64,000 nt of DNA from Gordius sp. MW1 (GCA_964036665.1 OZ038530.1:682001-746000); one strand, 5' to 3'. Shown: positions 22,080 through 35,332, counted from the stretch's first letter. The notes: generated from the letters alone by a model not told the origin. Made by a program: numbers and translations.

Positions 22080-24640
22080 CGTCCGTTGTCCTTCCGTTGT
22101 CCTTCCGTTGTCCGTTCGTTGTCCGTTCGTTGTCCGTCCGTTGTCCGTCTGATGTCCTTCCGTTGTCCGTCCGTTGTCCGTCCGTTGTCCGCCCGTTGTC
22201 CTTCCGTTGTCCGTCCGTTGTCCGTCCGTTGTCCGTCTGATGTCCTTCAGTTGTCCGTCCGTTGTCCTTCCGTTGTCCGTCCGTTGTCCGTCCGTTGTCC
22301 GCCCGTTGTCCTTCCGTTGTCCTTCCGTTGTCCTTCCGTTGTCCGTCCGTTGTCCTTCCGTTGTCCGTCCATTGTCCGTCCGTTGTCCGTCTGATGTCCT
22401 TTTGTTGTCCTTCCGTTGTCCGTCCGTTGTCCGTCCGTTGTCCGTTCGTTGTCCGTCCGTTGTCCGTCCGTTGTCCCTCTGATGTCCTTCCGTTGTCCGT
22501 CCGTTGTCCGTTCGTTGTCCGCCCGTTGTCCTTCCGTTGTCCTTCCGTTGTCCTTCCGTTGTCCGTCCGTTGTCCTTCCGTTGTCCATCCGTTGTCCGTC
22601 TGATGTCCTTTTGTTGTCCGTTCGTTGTCCGTTCGTTGTCCGTCCGTTGTCCGTCCGTTGTCCGTCCGTTGTCCTTCCGTTGTCCATCCGTTGTCCGTCT
22701 GATGTCATTTTGTTGTCCGTCCGTTGTCCGTTCGTTGTCCGTCTGATGTCCTTCCGTTGTCCGTCCGTTGTCCGCCCGTTGTCCGTCCGTTGTCCTTCCG
22801 TTGTCCGTCTGATGTCCTTTTGTTGTCCGTCCGTTGTCCGTCCGTTGTCCTTCCGTTGTCCGTCTGAAGTCCGCCTGTTGTCCGTCCGTTGTCCGTCTGT
22901 TGTCCATTCGTTGTATGTCCGTTGTCCTTCCGTTGTCCGTCCGTTGTCCTTCCGTTGTCCTTCCGTTGTCCGTCCGTTGTCCTTCCGTTGTCCGTCCGTT
23001 GTCCGTCTGATGTCCTTTTGTTGTCCGTCCGTTGTCCGTCTGATGTCATTTTGTTGTCCGTCCGTTGTCCGTTCGTTGTCCGTCTGATGTCCTTCCGTTG
23101 TCCTTTTGTTGTCCTTCCGTTGTCCGTCCGTTGTCCGTCTGATGTCCTTTTGTTGTCCGTCCGTTGTCCGTCCGTTGTCCGTTCTTTGTCCGTCCCTTGT
23201 CCGTCTGATGTCCTTTTGTTGTCCGTCCGTTGTCCGTCCGTTGTCCTTTTGTTGTCTGTCCGTTGTCCGTTCGTTGTCCGTTCGTTGTCCGTTCGTTGTC
23301 CGTCCGTTGTCCTTCCGTTGTCTGTCTGAAGTCCGCCTGTTGTCCGTCCGTTGTCCGTCCGTTGTCCTTCCGTTGTCCTTCCGTTGTCCGTTCGTTGTCC
23401 GTTCGTTGTCCGTCCGTTGTCCGTCTGATGTCCTTCCGTTGTCCGTCCGTTGTCCGTCCGTTGTCCGCCCGTTGTCCTTCCGTTGTCCGTCCGTTGTCCG
23501 TCCGTTGTCCGTCTGATGTCCTTCAGTTGTCCGTCCGTTGTCCTTCCGTTGTCCGTCCGTTGTCCGTCCGTTGTCCGCCCGTTGTCCTTCCGTTGTCCTT
23601 CCGTTGTCCTTCCGTTGTCCGTCCGTTGTCCTTCCGTTGTCCGTCCATTGTCCGTCCGTTGTCCGTCTGATGTCCTTTTGTTGTCCTTCCGTTGTCCGTC
23701 CGTTGTCCGTCCGTTGTCCGTTCGTTGTCCGTCCGTTGTCCGTCCGTTGTCCCTCTGATGTCCTTCCGTTGTCCGTCCGTTGTCCGTTCGTTGTCCGCCC
23801 GTTGTCCTTCCGTTGTCCTTCCGTTGTCCTTCCGTTGTCCGTCCGTTGTCCTTCCGTTGTCCATCCGTTGTCCGTCTGATGTCCTTTTGTTGTCCGTTCG
23901 TTGTCCGTTCGTTGTCCGTCCGTTGTCCGTCCGTTGTCCGTCCGTTGTCCTTCCGTTGTCCTTCCGTTGTCCGTCCGTTGTCCGTCTGATGTCATTTTGT
24001 TGTCCGTCCGTTGTCCGTTCGTTGTCCGTCTGATGTCCTTCCGTTGTCCGTCCGTTGTCCGCCCGTTGTCCGTCCGTTGTCCTTCCGTTGTCCGTCTGAT
24101 GTCCTTTTGTTGTCCGTCCGTTGTCCGTCCGTTGTCCTTCCGTTGTCCGTCTGAAGTCCGCCTGTTGTCCGTCCGTTGTCCGTCTGTTGTCCATTCGTTG
24201 TATGTCCGTTGTCCTTCCGTTGTCCGTCCGTTGTCCTTCCGTTGTCCTTCCGTTGTCCGTCCGTTGTCCTTCCGTTGTCCGTCCGTTGTCCGTCTGATGT
24301 CCTTTTGTTGTCCGTCCGTTGTCCGTCTGATGTCATTTTGTTGTCCGTCCGTTGTCCGTTCGTTGTCCGTCTGATGTCCTTCCGTTGTCCTTTTGTTGTC
24401 CTTCCGTTGTCCGTCCGTTGTCCGTCTGATGTCCTTTTGTTGTCCGTCCGTTGTCCGTCCGTTGTCCGTTCTTTGTCCGTCCCTTGTCCGTCTGATGTCC
24501 TTTTGTTGTCCGTCCGTTGTCCGTCCGTTGTCCTTTTGTTGTCTGTCCGTTGTCCGTTCGTTGTCCGTTCGTTGTCCGTTCGTTGTCCGTCCGTTGTCCT
24601 TCCGTTGTCTGTCTGAAGTCCGCCTGTTGTCCGTCCGTTG
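22080..24640 (+). repeat. Tandem duplication of 1,276-1,287 bp
   Basis: The block starting at 22,080 recurs from 23,356. Landmarks agree at +1,276 bp (116 monomers) in the first part and at +1,287 bp (117 monomers) later, so one monomer separates the copies. Part of the second copy (24,517 onward) recurs again at 25,067, +550 bp or 50 monomers. Confidence 0.83.
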
Positions 24641-27600
24641 TCCGTCTGATGTCCTTTTGTTGTCTGTCCGTTGTCCGTTCGTTGTCCGTTCGTTGTCCGT
24701 TCGTTGTCCGTCCGTTGTCCTTCCGTTGTCCTTCCGTTGTCCTTCCGTTGTCCGTCCGTTGTCCGTCCGTTGTCCTTCCGTTGTCCGTCAGATGTCCTTT
24801 TGTTGTCTGTCCGTTGTCCGTTCGTTGTCCGCCCGTTGTCCTTCCGTTGTCCTTCCGTTGTCCGTCCGTTGTCCTTCCGTTGTCCTTCCGTTGTCCTTCC
24901 GTTGTCCTTCCGTTGTCCGTCCGTTGTCCTTCCGTTGTCCTTCCGTTGTCCTTCCGTTGTCCTTCCGTTGTCCGTCTGATGTCCTTTTGTTGTCCGTCCG
25001 TTGTCCGTCCGTTGTCCGTTCTTTGTCCGTCCCTTGTCCGTCTGATGTCCTTTTGTTGTCCGTCCGTTGTCCGTCCGTTGTCCTTTTGTTGTCTGTCCGT
25101 TGTCCGTTCGTTGTCCGTTCGTTGTCCGTTCGTTGTCCGTCCGTTGTCCTTCCGTTGTCTGTCTGAAGTCCGCCTGTTGTCCGTTCGTTGTCCGTCTGAT
25201 GTCCTTCCGTTGTCCGTCCGTTGTCCGCCCGTTGTCCGTCCGTTGTCCTTCCGTTGTCCTTCCGTTGTCCTTCCGTTGTCCTTCCGTTGTCCTTCCGTTG
25301 TCCGTCCGTTGTCCGTCCGTTGTCCGCCCGTTGTCCTTCCGTTGTCCTTCCGTTGTCCGTCCGTTGTCCGTCTGATGTCCTTCCGTTGTCCGTCCGTTGT
25401 CCGTCCGTTGTCCGCCCGTTGTCCTTCCGTTGTCCGTCCGTTGTCCCTCTGATGTCCTTCCGTTGTCCGTCCGTTGTCCGTGTGATGTCATTTTGTTGTC
25501 CGTCCGTTGTCCGTTCGTTGTCCGTCTGATGTCCTTCCGTTGTCCTTTTGTTGTCCTTCCGTTGTCCGTCCGTTGTCCGTCTGATGTCCTTTTGTTGTCC
25601 GTCCGTTGTCCGTCCGTTGTCCGTTCTTTGTCCGTCCCTTGTCCGTCTGATGTCCTTTTGTTGTCCGTCCGTTGTCCGTCCCTTGTCCGTCTGATGTCCT
25701 TCCGTTGTCCGTCCGTTGTCCGTCCGTTGTCCGCCCGTTGTCCTTCCGTTGTCCTTCCGTTGTCCGTCCGTTGTCCGTCTGATGTCCTTCCGTTGTCCGT
25801 CCGTTGTCCGTCCGTTGTCCGCCCGTTGTCCTTCCGTTGTCCGTCCGTTGTCCCTCTGATGTCCTTCCGTTGTCCGTCCGTTGTCCGTCTGATGTCATTT
25901 TGTTGTCCGTCCGTTGTCCGTTCGTTGTCCGTCTGATGTCCTTCCGTTGTCCTTTTGTTGTCCTTCCGTTGTCCGTCCGTTGTCCGTCTGATGTCCTTTT
26001 GTTGTCCGTCCGTTGTCCGTCCGTTGTCCGTTCTTTGTCCGTCTGATGTCATTTTGTTGTCCGTCCGTTGTCCGTTCGTTGTCCGTCTGATGTCCTTCCG
26101 TTGTCCTTTTGTTGTCCTTCCGTTGTCCGTCCGTTGTCCGTCTGATGTCCTTTTGTTGTCCGTCCGTTGTCCGTCCGTTGTCCGTTCTTTGTCCGTCCCT
26201 TGTCGGTCTGATGTCCTTTTGTTGTCCGTCCGTTGTCCGTCCGTTGTCCTTTTGTTGTCTGTCCGTTGTCCGTTCGTTGTCCGTCCGTTGTCCTTCCGTT
26301 GTCTGTCTGAAGTCCGCCTGTTGTCCGTCCGTTGTCCGTCTGATGTCCTTTTGTTGTCTGTCCGTTGTCCGTTCGTTGTCCGTTCGTTGTCCGTTCGTTG
26401 TCCGTCCGTTGTCCGCCCGTTGTCCTTCCGTTGTCCTTCCGTTGTCCGTCCGTTGTCCGTCCGTTGTCCTTCCGTTGTCCGTCAGATGTCCTTTTGTTGT
26501 CTGTCCGTTGTCCGTTCGTTGTCCGCCCGTTGTCCTTCCGTTGTCCTTCCGTTGTCCTTCCGTTGTCCGTCCGTTGTCCTTTCGTTGTCCTTCCGTTGTC
26601 CGTCCGTTGTCCGTCTGATGTCCTTCCGTTGTCCGTCCGTTGTCCGTCCGTTGTCCGCCCGTTGTCCTTCCGTTGTCCGTCCGTTGTCCCTCTGATGTCC
26701 TTCCGTTGTCCGTCCGTTGTCCGTCTGATGTCATTTTGTTGTCCGTCCGTTGTCCGTTCGTTGTCCGTCTGATGTCCTTCCGTTGTCCTTTTGTTGTCCT
26801 TCCGTTGTCCGTCCGTTGTCCGTCTGATGTCCTTTTGTTGTCCGTCCGTTGTCCGTCCGTTGTCCGTTCTTTGTCCGTCCCTTGTCCGTCTGATGTCCTT
26901 CCGTTGTCCTTCCGTTGTCCGTCCGTTGTCCGTCTGATGTCCTTCCGTTGTCCGTCCGTTGTCCGTCCGTTGTCCGCCCGTTGTCCTTCCGTTGTCCGTC
27001 CGTTGTCCCTCTGATGTCCTTCCGTTGTCCGTCCGTTGTCCGTCTGATGTCATTTTGTTGTCCGTCCGTTGTCCGTTCGTTGTCCGTCTGATGTCCTTCC
27101 GTTGTCCTTTTGTTGTCCTTCCGTTGTCCGTCCGTTGTCCGTCTGATGTCCTTTTGTTGTCCGTCCGTTGTCCGTCCGTTGTCCGTTCTTTGTCCGTCCG
27201 TTGTCCGTCTGATGTCATTTTGTTGTCCGTCCGTTGTCCGTTCGTTGTCCGTCTGATGTCCTTCCGTTGTCCTTGTGTTGTCCTTCCGTTGTCCGTCCGT
27301 TGTCCGTCTGATGTCCTTTTGTTGTCCGTCCGTTGTCCGTCCGTTGTCCGTTCTTTGTCCGTCCCTTGTCCGTCTGATGTCCTTTTGTTGTCCGTCCGTT
27401 GTCCGTCCGTTGTCCTTTTGTTGTCCGTTCGTTGTCCGTCCGTTGTCCTTCCGTTGTCTGTCTGAAGTCCGCCTGTTGTCCGTCCGTTGTCCGTCTGATG
27501 TCCTTTTGTTGTCTGTCCGTTGTCCGTTCGTTGTCCGTTCGTTGTCCGTTCGTTGTCCGTCCGTTGTCCGCCCGTTGTCCTTCCGTTGTCCTTCCGTTGT

Positions 27601-27839
27601 CCGTCCGTTGTCCGTCCGTTGTCCTTCCGTTGTCCGTCAGATGTCCTTTTGTTGTCCGTCCGTTGTCCGTTCGTTGTCCGCCCGTTGTCCTTCCGTTGTC
27701 CTTCCGTTGTCCTTCCGTTGTCCGTCCGTTGTCCTTCCGTTGTCCTTCCGTTGTCCGTCCGTTGTCCTTCCGTTGTCCTTCCGTTGTCCTTCCGTTGTCC
27801 TTCCGTTGTCCGTCCGTTGTCCGTCCGTTGTCCTTCCGT

Positions 27840-29423
27840 TGTCCTTCCGTTGTCCTTCCGTTGTCCGTCTGATGTCCTTTTGTTGTCCGTCCGTTGTCCG
27901 TCCGTTGTCCTTTTGTTGTCTGTCCGTTGTCCGTTCGTTGTCCGTTCGTTGTCCGTTCGTTGTCCGTCCGTTGTCCTTCCGTTGTCCGTCTGATGTCCTT
28001 TTGTTGTCCTTCCGTTGTCCGTCCGTTGTCCGTCTGATGTCCTTCCGTTGTCCATCCGTTGTCCGTCCCTTGTCCGTCTGATGTCCTTCCGTTGTCCGTC
28101 TGATGTCCTTTTGTTGTCCGTCCGTTGTCCGTCTGATGTCCTTTTGTTGTCCTTCCGTTGTCCGTCATTTGTCCGCCCGTTGTCCGTCCGTTGTCCGTCC
28201 GTTGTCCGTCAGATGTCCTTTTGTTGTCCGCCCATTGTCCGCCCGTTGTCCGTCCGTTGTCCGTCCGTTGTCCTTCCGTTGTCCGTCTGATGTCCTTTTG
28301 TTGTCCGTCCGTTGTCCGTCCGTTGTCCGCCCGTTGTCCTTCCGTTGTCCTTCCGTTGTCCGCCCGTTGTCCGCCCGTTGTCCGTCCGTTGTCCGTCCGT
28401 TGTCCGTCCGTTGTCCTTCCGTTGTCCGTCTGATGTCCTTTTGTTGTCCGTCCGTTGTCCGTCCGTTGTCCGTCCGTTGTCCGCCCGTTGTCCTTCCGTT
28501 GTCCGTCCGTTGTCCCTCTGATGTCCTTCCGTTGTCCGTCCGTTGTCCGTCCGTTGTCCGTCCGTTGTCCGCCCGTTGTCCTTCCGTTGTCCGTCCGTTG
28601 TCCGTCCGTTGTCCTTCCGTTGTCCTTCCGTTGTCCTTCCGTTGTCCTTCCGTTGTCCGTCTGATGTCCTTTTGTTGTCCGTCCGTTGTCCGTCCGTTGT
28701 CCTTTTGTTGTCTGTCCGTTGTCCGTTCGTTGTCCGTTCGTTGTCCGTTCGTTGTCCGTCCGTTGTCCTTCCGTTGTCCGTCTGATGTCCTTTTGTTGTC
28801 CTTCCGTTGTCCGTCCGTTGTCCGTCTGATGTCCTTCCGTTGTCCATCCGTTGTCCGTCCCTTGTCCGTCTGATGTCCTTCCGTTGTCCGTCTGATGTCC
28901 TTTTGTTGTCCGTCCGTTGTCCGTCTGATGTCCTTTTGTTGTCCTTCCGTTGTCCGTCATTTGTCCGCCCGTTGTCCGTCCGTTGTCCGTCCGTTGTCCG
29001 TCAGATGTCCTTTTGTTGTCCGCCCATTGTCCGCCCGTTGTCCGTCCGTTGTCCGTCCGTTGTCCTTCCGTTGTCCGTCTGATGTCCTTTTGTTGTCCGT
29101 CCGTTGTCCGTCCGTTGTCCGCCCGTTGTCCTTCCGTTGTCCTTCCGTTGTCCGCCCGTTGTCCGCCCGTTGTCCGTCCGTTGTCCGTCCGTTGTCCGTC
29201 CGTTGTCCTTCCGTTGTCCGTCTGATGTCCTTTTGTTGTCCGTCCGTTGTCCGTCCGTTGTCCGTCCGTTGTCCGCCCGTTGTCCTTCCGTTGTCCGTCC
29301 GTTGTCCCTCTGATGTCCTTCCGTTGTCCGTCCGTTGTCCGTCCGTTGTCCGTCCGTTGTCCGCCCGTTGTCCTTCCGTTGTCCGTCCGTTGTCCGTCCG
29401 TTGTCCTTCCGTTGTCCTTCCGT
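27840..29423 (+). repeat. Tandem duplication of 792 bp (72 monomers)
   Basis: About 27,840-28,631 recurs at 28,632-29,423. Landmarks agree at +792 bp (28,015 and 28,807; 28,103 and 28,895; 28,312 and 29,104). The copies part near 29,430, where GTCCTTCCGTT is replaced by GTCCGTTCGTT. Confidence 0.85.
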
Positions 29424-30783
29424 TGTCCGTTCGTTGTCCTTCCGTTGTCCGTCTGATGTCCTTTTGTTGTCCGTCCGTTGTCCGTCCGTTGTCCTTCCGT
29501 TGTCCGTCTGATGTCCTTTTGTTGTCCGTCCGTTGTCCGTCCGTTGTCCTTTTGTTGTCTGTCCGTTGTCCGTTCGTTGTCCGTTCGTTGTCCGTTCGTT
29601 GTCCGTCCGTTGTCCTTCCGTTGTCCGTCTGATGTCCTTTTGTTGTCCTTCCGTTGTCCGTCCCTTGTCCGTCTGATGTCCTTTTGTTGTCCTTCCGTTG
29701 TCCGTTCGTTGTCCGTCTGATGTCCTTCCGTTGTCCGTCCGTTGTCCGCCCGTTGTCCTTCCGTTGTCCGTCCGTTGTCCGTCCGTTGTCCTTCCGTTGT
29801 CCGTCTGATGTCCTTCCGTTGTCCATCCGTTGTCCGTCCCTTGTCCGTCTGATGTCCTTCCGTTGTCCGTCCGTTGTCCGTCTGATGTCCTTCCGTTGTC
29901 CGTCCGTTGTCCGTCCCTTGTCCGTCTAATGTCCTTCCGTTGTCCGTCCGTTGTCCGTCCGTTGTCCTTCCGTTGTCCGTCCGTTGTCCGTCCGTTGTCT
30001 GTCCGTTGTCCGCCCATTGTCCGTCCGTTCTCCTTCCGTTGTCCGTCCGTTGTCCTTCCGTTGTCCGTCTGATGTCCTTTTGTTGTCCGTCCGTTGTCCG
30101 CCCGTTGTCCTTCCGTTGTCCGTTCTTTGTCCATCTGATGTCCTTTTGTTGTCCGTCCGTTGTCCGTTCGTTGTCCGTTCGTTGTCCGTTCGTTGTCCGT
30201 CTGATGTCCTTTTGTTGTCCTTCCGTTGTCCGTTCGTTGTCCGTCTGATGTCCTTCCGTTGTCCGTCCGTTGTCCGCCCGTTGTCCTTCCGTTGTCCTTC
30301 CGTTGTACTTCCGTTGTCCGTCTGATGTCCGCCCGTTGTCCTTCCGTTGTCCGTCCGTTGTCCGCCCGTTGTCCTTCCGTTGTCCTTCCGTTGTACTTCC
30401 GTTGTCCGTCTGATGTCCGCCCGTTGTCCGTCCGTTGTCCTTCCGTTGTCCGTCCGTTGTCCGTTCGTTGTCCGTTCGTTGTCCGCCCGTTGTCCTTCCG
30501 TTGTCCTTCCGTTGTCCGTCCGTTGTCCTTCCGTTGTCCGTCCGTTGTCCGTCTGATGTCCTTTTGTTGTCCGTCCGTTGTCCGTCTGATGTCCTTTTGT
30601 TGTCCTTCCGTTGTCCGTCCGTTGTCCGTCTGATGTCCTTCCGTTGTCCATCCGTTGTCCGTCCCTTGTCCATCTGATGTCCTTCCGTTGTCCGTCCGTT
30701 GTCCGTCTGATGTCCTTCCGTTGTCCGTCCGTTGTCCGTCCCTTGTCCGTCTGATGTCCTTCCGTTGTCCGTCCGTTGTCCAT

Positions 30784-31239
30784 CAGGAGGCTACAAGTTT
30801 GAATCCCGGAGAGTATTCTGTTCTTGTTAATAACATTGATAATATGACTTTTTAGCCGTCCGCTGAAATTTTCACGAAGCCTATATGGTTGAACAAAAAA
30901 ATTTAAAAAATTTTCAAGTCGAAAAAATTTTTTTTGTCGGAATTCACCTCTGATATCGAAAATTTTCATTGAGGCCTATATGGTGTTACAAAAAAATTGA
31001 AAAAATTTTGAGGTCGAAAAAAATATTTTTTGATAAAAAAATTTAATAAATTGCATAGCACGGAGGGACGACGGAGGGACGACAGAGGGACGACGGACGG
31101 ACGACGGAGAGACGACGGAGGGAGGACGGACGGACAACGGAGGGACGACGGACCGTCCGTTGTCCGTCAGGAGGCAACAAGTTTGAATCCGTGAGAGTAT
31201 TCTGTTGATAATATGACTTTTTGGCCGTCCGCTGGCTAC
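30784..31239 (+). repeat. AT-rich linker L4 (type I, 456 bp)
   Basis: As L1 but with one extra T in the second A/T repeat (TTTTCATTGAGG near 30,970). The inverted satellite run is at 31061-31153. It follows the longest linker-free stretch, 15.3 kb. Confidence 0.93.
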
Positions 31240-33760
31240 GTCCGTTGTCCGTCCGTTGTCCGCCCGTTGTCCGTCTGTTGTCCGTCCGTGTTCCGTCCGT
31301 TGTCCGTTCGTTGTCCGTTCGTTGTCCTTGCGTTGTCCTTCCGTTGTCCTTCCGTTGTCCGTCCCTTGTCCGTCTGATGTCCTTCCGTTGTCCGTCTGAT
31401 GTCCTTTTGTTGTCCGTCCGTTGTCCGTCTGATGTCCTTTTGTTGTCCTTCCGTTGTCCGTCATTTGTCCGCCCGTTGTCCGTCCGTTGTCCGTCCGTTG
31501 TCCGTCAGATGTCCTTTTGTTGTCCGCCCATTGTCCGCCCGTTGTCCGTCCGTTGTCCGTCCGTTGTCCTTCCGTTGTCCGTCTGATGTCCTTTTGTTGT
31601 CCGTCCGTTGTCCGTCCGTTGTCCGCCCGTTGTCCTTCCGTTGTCCTTCCGTTGTCCGCCCGTTGTCCGCCCGTTGTCCGTCCGTTGTCCGTCCGTTGTC
31701 CGTCCGTTGTCCTTCCGTTGTCCGTCTGATGTCCTTTTGTTGTCCGTCCGTTGTCCGTCCGTTGTCCTTCCGTTGTCCTTCCGTTGTCCGTCCGTTGTCC
31801 GTCCGTTGTCCTTCCGTTGTCCGTCCGTTGTCCGTCTGATGTCCTTCCGTTGTCCATCCGTTGTCCGTCCCTTGTCCGTCTGATGTCCTTCCGTTGTCCG
31901 TCCGTTGTCCGTCTGATGTCCTTCCGTTGTCCGTCCGTTGTCCGTCCCTTGTCCGTCTGATGTCCTTCCGTTGTCCGTCCGTTGTCCGTCCGTTGTCCGC
32001 CCGTTGTCCTTCCGTTGTCCTTCCGTTGTCCGTCCGTTGTCCGTCTGATGTCCTTCCGTTGTCCGTCCGTTGTCCGTCCGTTGTCCGCCCGTTGTCCTTC
32101 CGTTGTCCGTCCGTTGTCCCTCTGATGTCCTTCCGTTGTCCGTCCGTTGTCCGTCCGTTGTCCGTCCGTTGTCCGCCCGTTGTCCTTCCGTTGTCCGTCC
32201 GTTGTCCGTCCGTTGTCCTTCCGTTGTCCTTCCATTGTCCGTTCGTTGTCCTTCCGTTGTCCGTCTGATGTCCTTTTGTTGTCCGTCCGTTGTCCGTCCG
32301 TTGTCCTTCCGTTGTCCTTCCGTTGTCCGTCCGTTGTCCGTCCGTTGTCCTTCCGTTGTCCGTCCGTTGTCCGTCTGATGTCCTTCCGTTGTCCTTCCGT
32401 TGTCCGTCCGTTGTCCGTCTGATGTCCTTTTGTTGTCCGTCCGTTGTCCGTCCGTTGTCCGTTCGTTGTCCGTCCCTTGTGCGTCTGATGTCCTTTTGTT
32501 GTCCGTCCGTTGTCCGTTCGTTGTCCGTTCGTTGTCCGTCTGATGTCCTTCCGTTGTCCGTCCGTTGTCCGCCCGTTGTCCTTCCGTTGTCCGTCCGTTG
32601 TCCTTCCGTTGTCCTTCCGTTGTCCTTTTGTTGTCCGTCCGTTGTCCGTCCGTTGTCCGTTCGTTGTCCGTCCCTTGTCCGTCTGATGTCCTTTTGTTGT
32701 CCTTCCGTTGTCCGTTCGTTGTCCGTCTGATGTCCTTCCGTTGTCCGTCCGTTGTCCGCCCGTTGTCCTTCCGTTGTCCGTCCGTTGTCCGTCCGTTGTC
32801 CTTCCGTTGTCCGTCTGATGTCCTTCCGTTGTCCATCCGTTGTCCGTCCCTTGTCCGTCTGATGTCCTTCCGTTGTCCGTCCGTTGTCCGTCTGATGTCC
32901 TTCCGTTGTCCGTCCGTTGTCCGTCCCTTGTCCGTCTAATGTCCTTCCGTTGTCCGTCCGTTGTCCGTCCGTTGTCCTTCCGTTGTCCGTCCGTTGTCCG
33001 TCCGTTGTCTGTCCGTTGTCCGCCCATTGTCCGTCCGTTCTCCTTCCGTTGTCCGTCCGTTGTCCTTCCGTTGTCCGTCTGATGTCCTTTTGTTGTCCGT
33101 CCGTTGTCCGCCCGTTGTCCTTCCGTTGTCCGTTCTTTGTCCATCTGATGTCCTTTTGTTGTCCGTCCGTTGTCCGTTCGTTGTCCGTTCGTTGTCCGTT
33201 CGTTGTCCGTCTGATGTCCTTTTGTTGTCCTTCCGTTGTCCGTTCGTTGTCCGTCTGATGTCCTTCCGTTGTCCGTCCGTTGTCCGCCCGTTGTCCTTCC
33301 GTTGTCCTTCCGTTGTACTTCCGTTGTCCGTCTGATGTCCGCCCGTTGTCCTTCCGTTGTCCGTCCGTTGTCCGCCCGTTGTCCTTCCGTTGTCCTTCCG
33401 TTGTCCGTCCGTTGTCCTTCCGTTGTCCGTCCGTTGTCCGTTCGTTGTCCGTTCGTTGTCCGCCCGTTGTCCTTCCGTTGTCCTTCCGTTGTCCGTCCGT
33501 TGTCCTTCCGTTGTCCGTCCGTTGTCCGTCTGATGTCCTTTTGTTGTCCGTCCGTTGTCCGTCTGATGTCCTTTTGTTGTCCTTCCGTTGTCCGTCCGTT
33601 GTCCGTCTGATGTCCTTCCGTTGTCCATCCGTTGTCCGTCTCTTGTCCATCTGATGTCCTTCCGTTGTCCGTCCGTTGTCCGTCTGATGTCCTTCCGTTG
33701 TCCGTCCGTTGTCCGTCCCTTGTCCGTCTGATGTCCTTCCGTTGTCCGTCCGTTGTCCAT
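31240..33760 (+). repeat. 11-bp satellite array, block E
   Basis: Plus-oriented satellite. An irregular joint occurs near 31,288 (GTCCGTCCGTG then TTCCGTCCGTT). The last 800 bp repeat the monomer order that precedes L1, L3 and L4, including the TAATG monomer near 32,938. No gene is seen. Confidence 0.97.
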
Positions 33761-34226
33761 CAGGAGGCTACAAGTTTGAATCCCGGAGAGTATTCTGTTC
33801 TTGTTAATAACATTGATAATATGACTTTTTAGCCGTCCGCTGAAATTTTCACGAAGCCTATATGGTTGAACAAAAAAATTTAAAAAATTTTCAAGTCGAA
33901 AAAATTTTTTTTGTCGGAATTCACCTCTGATATCGAAAATTTTCATGAGGCCTATATGGTGTTACAAAAAAATTGAAAAAATTTTGAGGTCGAAAAAAAT
34001 ATTTTTTGATAAAAAAATTTAATAAATTGCATAGCACGGAGGGACGACGGAGGGACGACAGAGGGACGACGGACGGACGACGGAGAGACGACGGAGGGAG
34101 GACGGACGGAGGACGGACGGACAACGGAGGGACGACGGACCGTCCGTTGTCCGTCAGGAGGCAACAAGTTTGAATCCGTGAGAGTATTCTGTTGATAATA
34201 TGACTTTTTGGCCGTCCGCTGGCTAC
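33761..34226 (+). repeat. AT-rich linker L5 (type I, 466 bp)
   Basis: As L1, with one additional inverted monomer (GGACGGACGGA); the inverted run is 34037-34140, 104 bp. It has two A/T repeats. Confidence 0.92.
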
Positions 34227-34866
34227 GTCCGTTGTCCGTCCGTTGTCCGTACGTTGTCCGTCTGTTGTCCGTCCGTTGTCCGTCCGTTGTCCGTTCGTTG
34301 TCCGTTCGTTGTCCTTCCGTTGTCCTTCCGTTGTCCTTCCGTTGTCCGTCCGTTGTCCGTCTGATGTCCTTCCGTTGTCCGTCCGTTGTCCGTCCGTTGT
34401 CCGCCCGTTGTCCTTCCGTTGTCCGTCCGTTGTCCGTCCGTTGTCCGTCCGTTGTCCGTCCGTTGTCCTTCCGTTGTCCGTCAGATGTCCTTTTGTTGTC
34501 TGTCCGTTGTCCGTTCGTTGTCCGTTCGTTGTCCGTTCGTTGTCCGTCCGTTGTCCGCCCGTTGTCCGCCCGTTGTCCTTCCGTTGTCCGTCCGTTGTCC
34601 TTCCGTTGTCCGTCCGTTGTCCGTCCGTTGTCCGTCTGATGTCCTTTTGTTGTCCGTCCGTTGTCCGTCTGATGTCCTTTTGTTGTCCTTCCGTTGTCCG
34701 TCCGTTGTCCGTCTGATGTCCTTCCGTTGTCCATCCGTTGTCCGTCCCTTGTCCATCTGATGTCCTTCCGTTGTCCGTCCGTTGTCCGTCTGATGTCCTT
34801 CCGTTGTCCGTCCGTTGTCCGTCCCTTGTCCGTCTGATGTCCTTCCGTTGTCCGTCCGTTGTCCAT
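34227..34866 (+). repeat. 11-bp satellite array, block F (640 bp)
   Basis: Short satellite block between the two duplicated linkers, plus orientation. It contains a rare GTCCGTACGTT monomer near 34,245. No gene is seen. Confidence 0.96.
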
Positions 34867-35332
34867 CAGGAGGCTACAAGTTTGAATCCCGGAGAGTATT
34901 CTGTTCTTGTTAATAACATTGATAATATGACTTTTTAGCCGTCCGCTGAAATTTTCACGAAGCCTATATGGTTGAACAAAAAAATTTAAAAAATTTTCAA
35001 GTCGAAAAAATTTTTTTTGTCGGAATTCACCTCTGATATCGAAAATTTTCATGAGGCCTATATGGTGTTACAAAAAAATTGAAAAAATTTTGAGGTCGAA
35101 AAAAATATTTTTTGATAAAAAAATTTAATAAATTGCATAGCACGGAGGGACGACGGAGGGACGACAGAGGGACGACGGACGGACGACGGAGAGACGACGG
35201 AGGGAGGACGGACGGAGGACGGACGGACAACGGAGGGACGACGGACCGTCCGTTGTCCGTCAGGAGGCAACAAGTTTGAATCCGTGAGAGTATTCTGTTG
35301 ATAATATGACTTTTTGGCCGTCCGCTGGCTAC
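34867..35332 (+). repeat. AT-rich linker L6 (type I, 466 bp)
   Basis: Copy of L5 at +1,106 bp with the same extra inverted monomer (run at 35143-35246). It is the last type I linker; all later ones have three A/T repeats. Confidence 0.92.

Larger units (their letters stand above)
15470..30783 (+). repeat. 11-bp satellite array, block D (15.3 kb)
   Basis: This is the longest block without a linker. Its first part copies block C at an offset that steps from 6,825 to 6,803, 6,792 and 6,770, always by multiples of 11. From about 20.6 kb it is a series of local tandem duplications: 726 bp at 20,584-22,026, 1,276-1,287 bp at 22,080-24,640, 550 bp near 24.5-25.2 kb and 792 bp at 27,840-29,423. A subfamily marker, GTCATTTTGTT after GTCTGAT, first appears near 22.7 kb, recurs to about 27.2 kb, and returns in the hAT-bearing half. 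No gene is seen. Confidence 0.97.
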
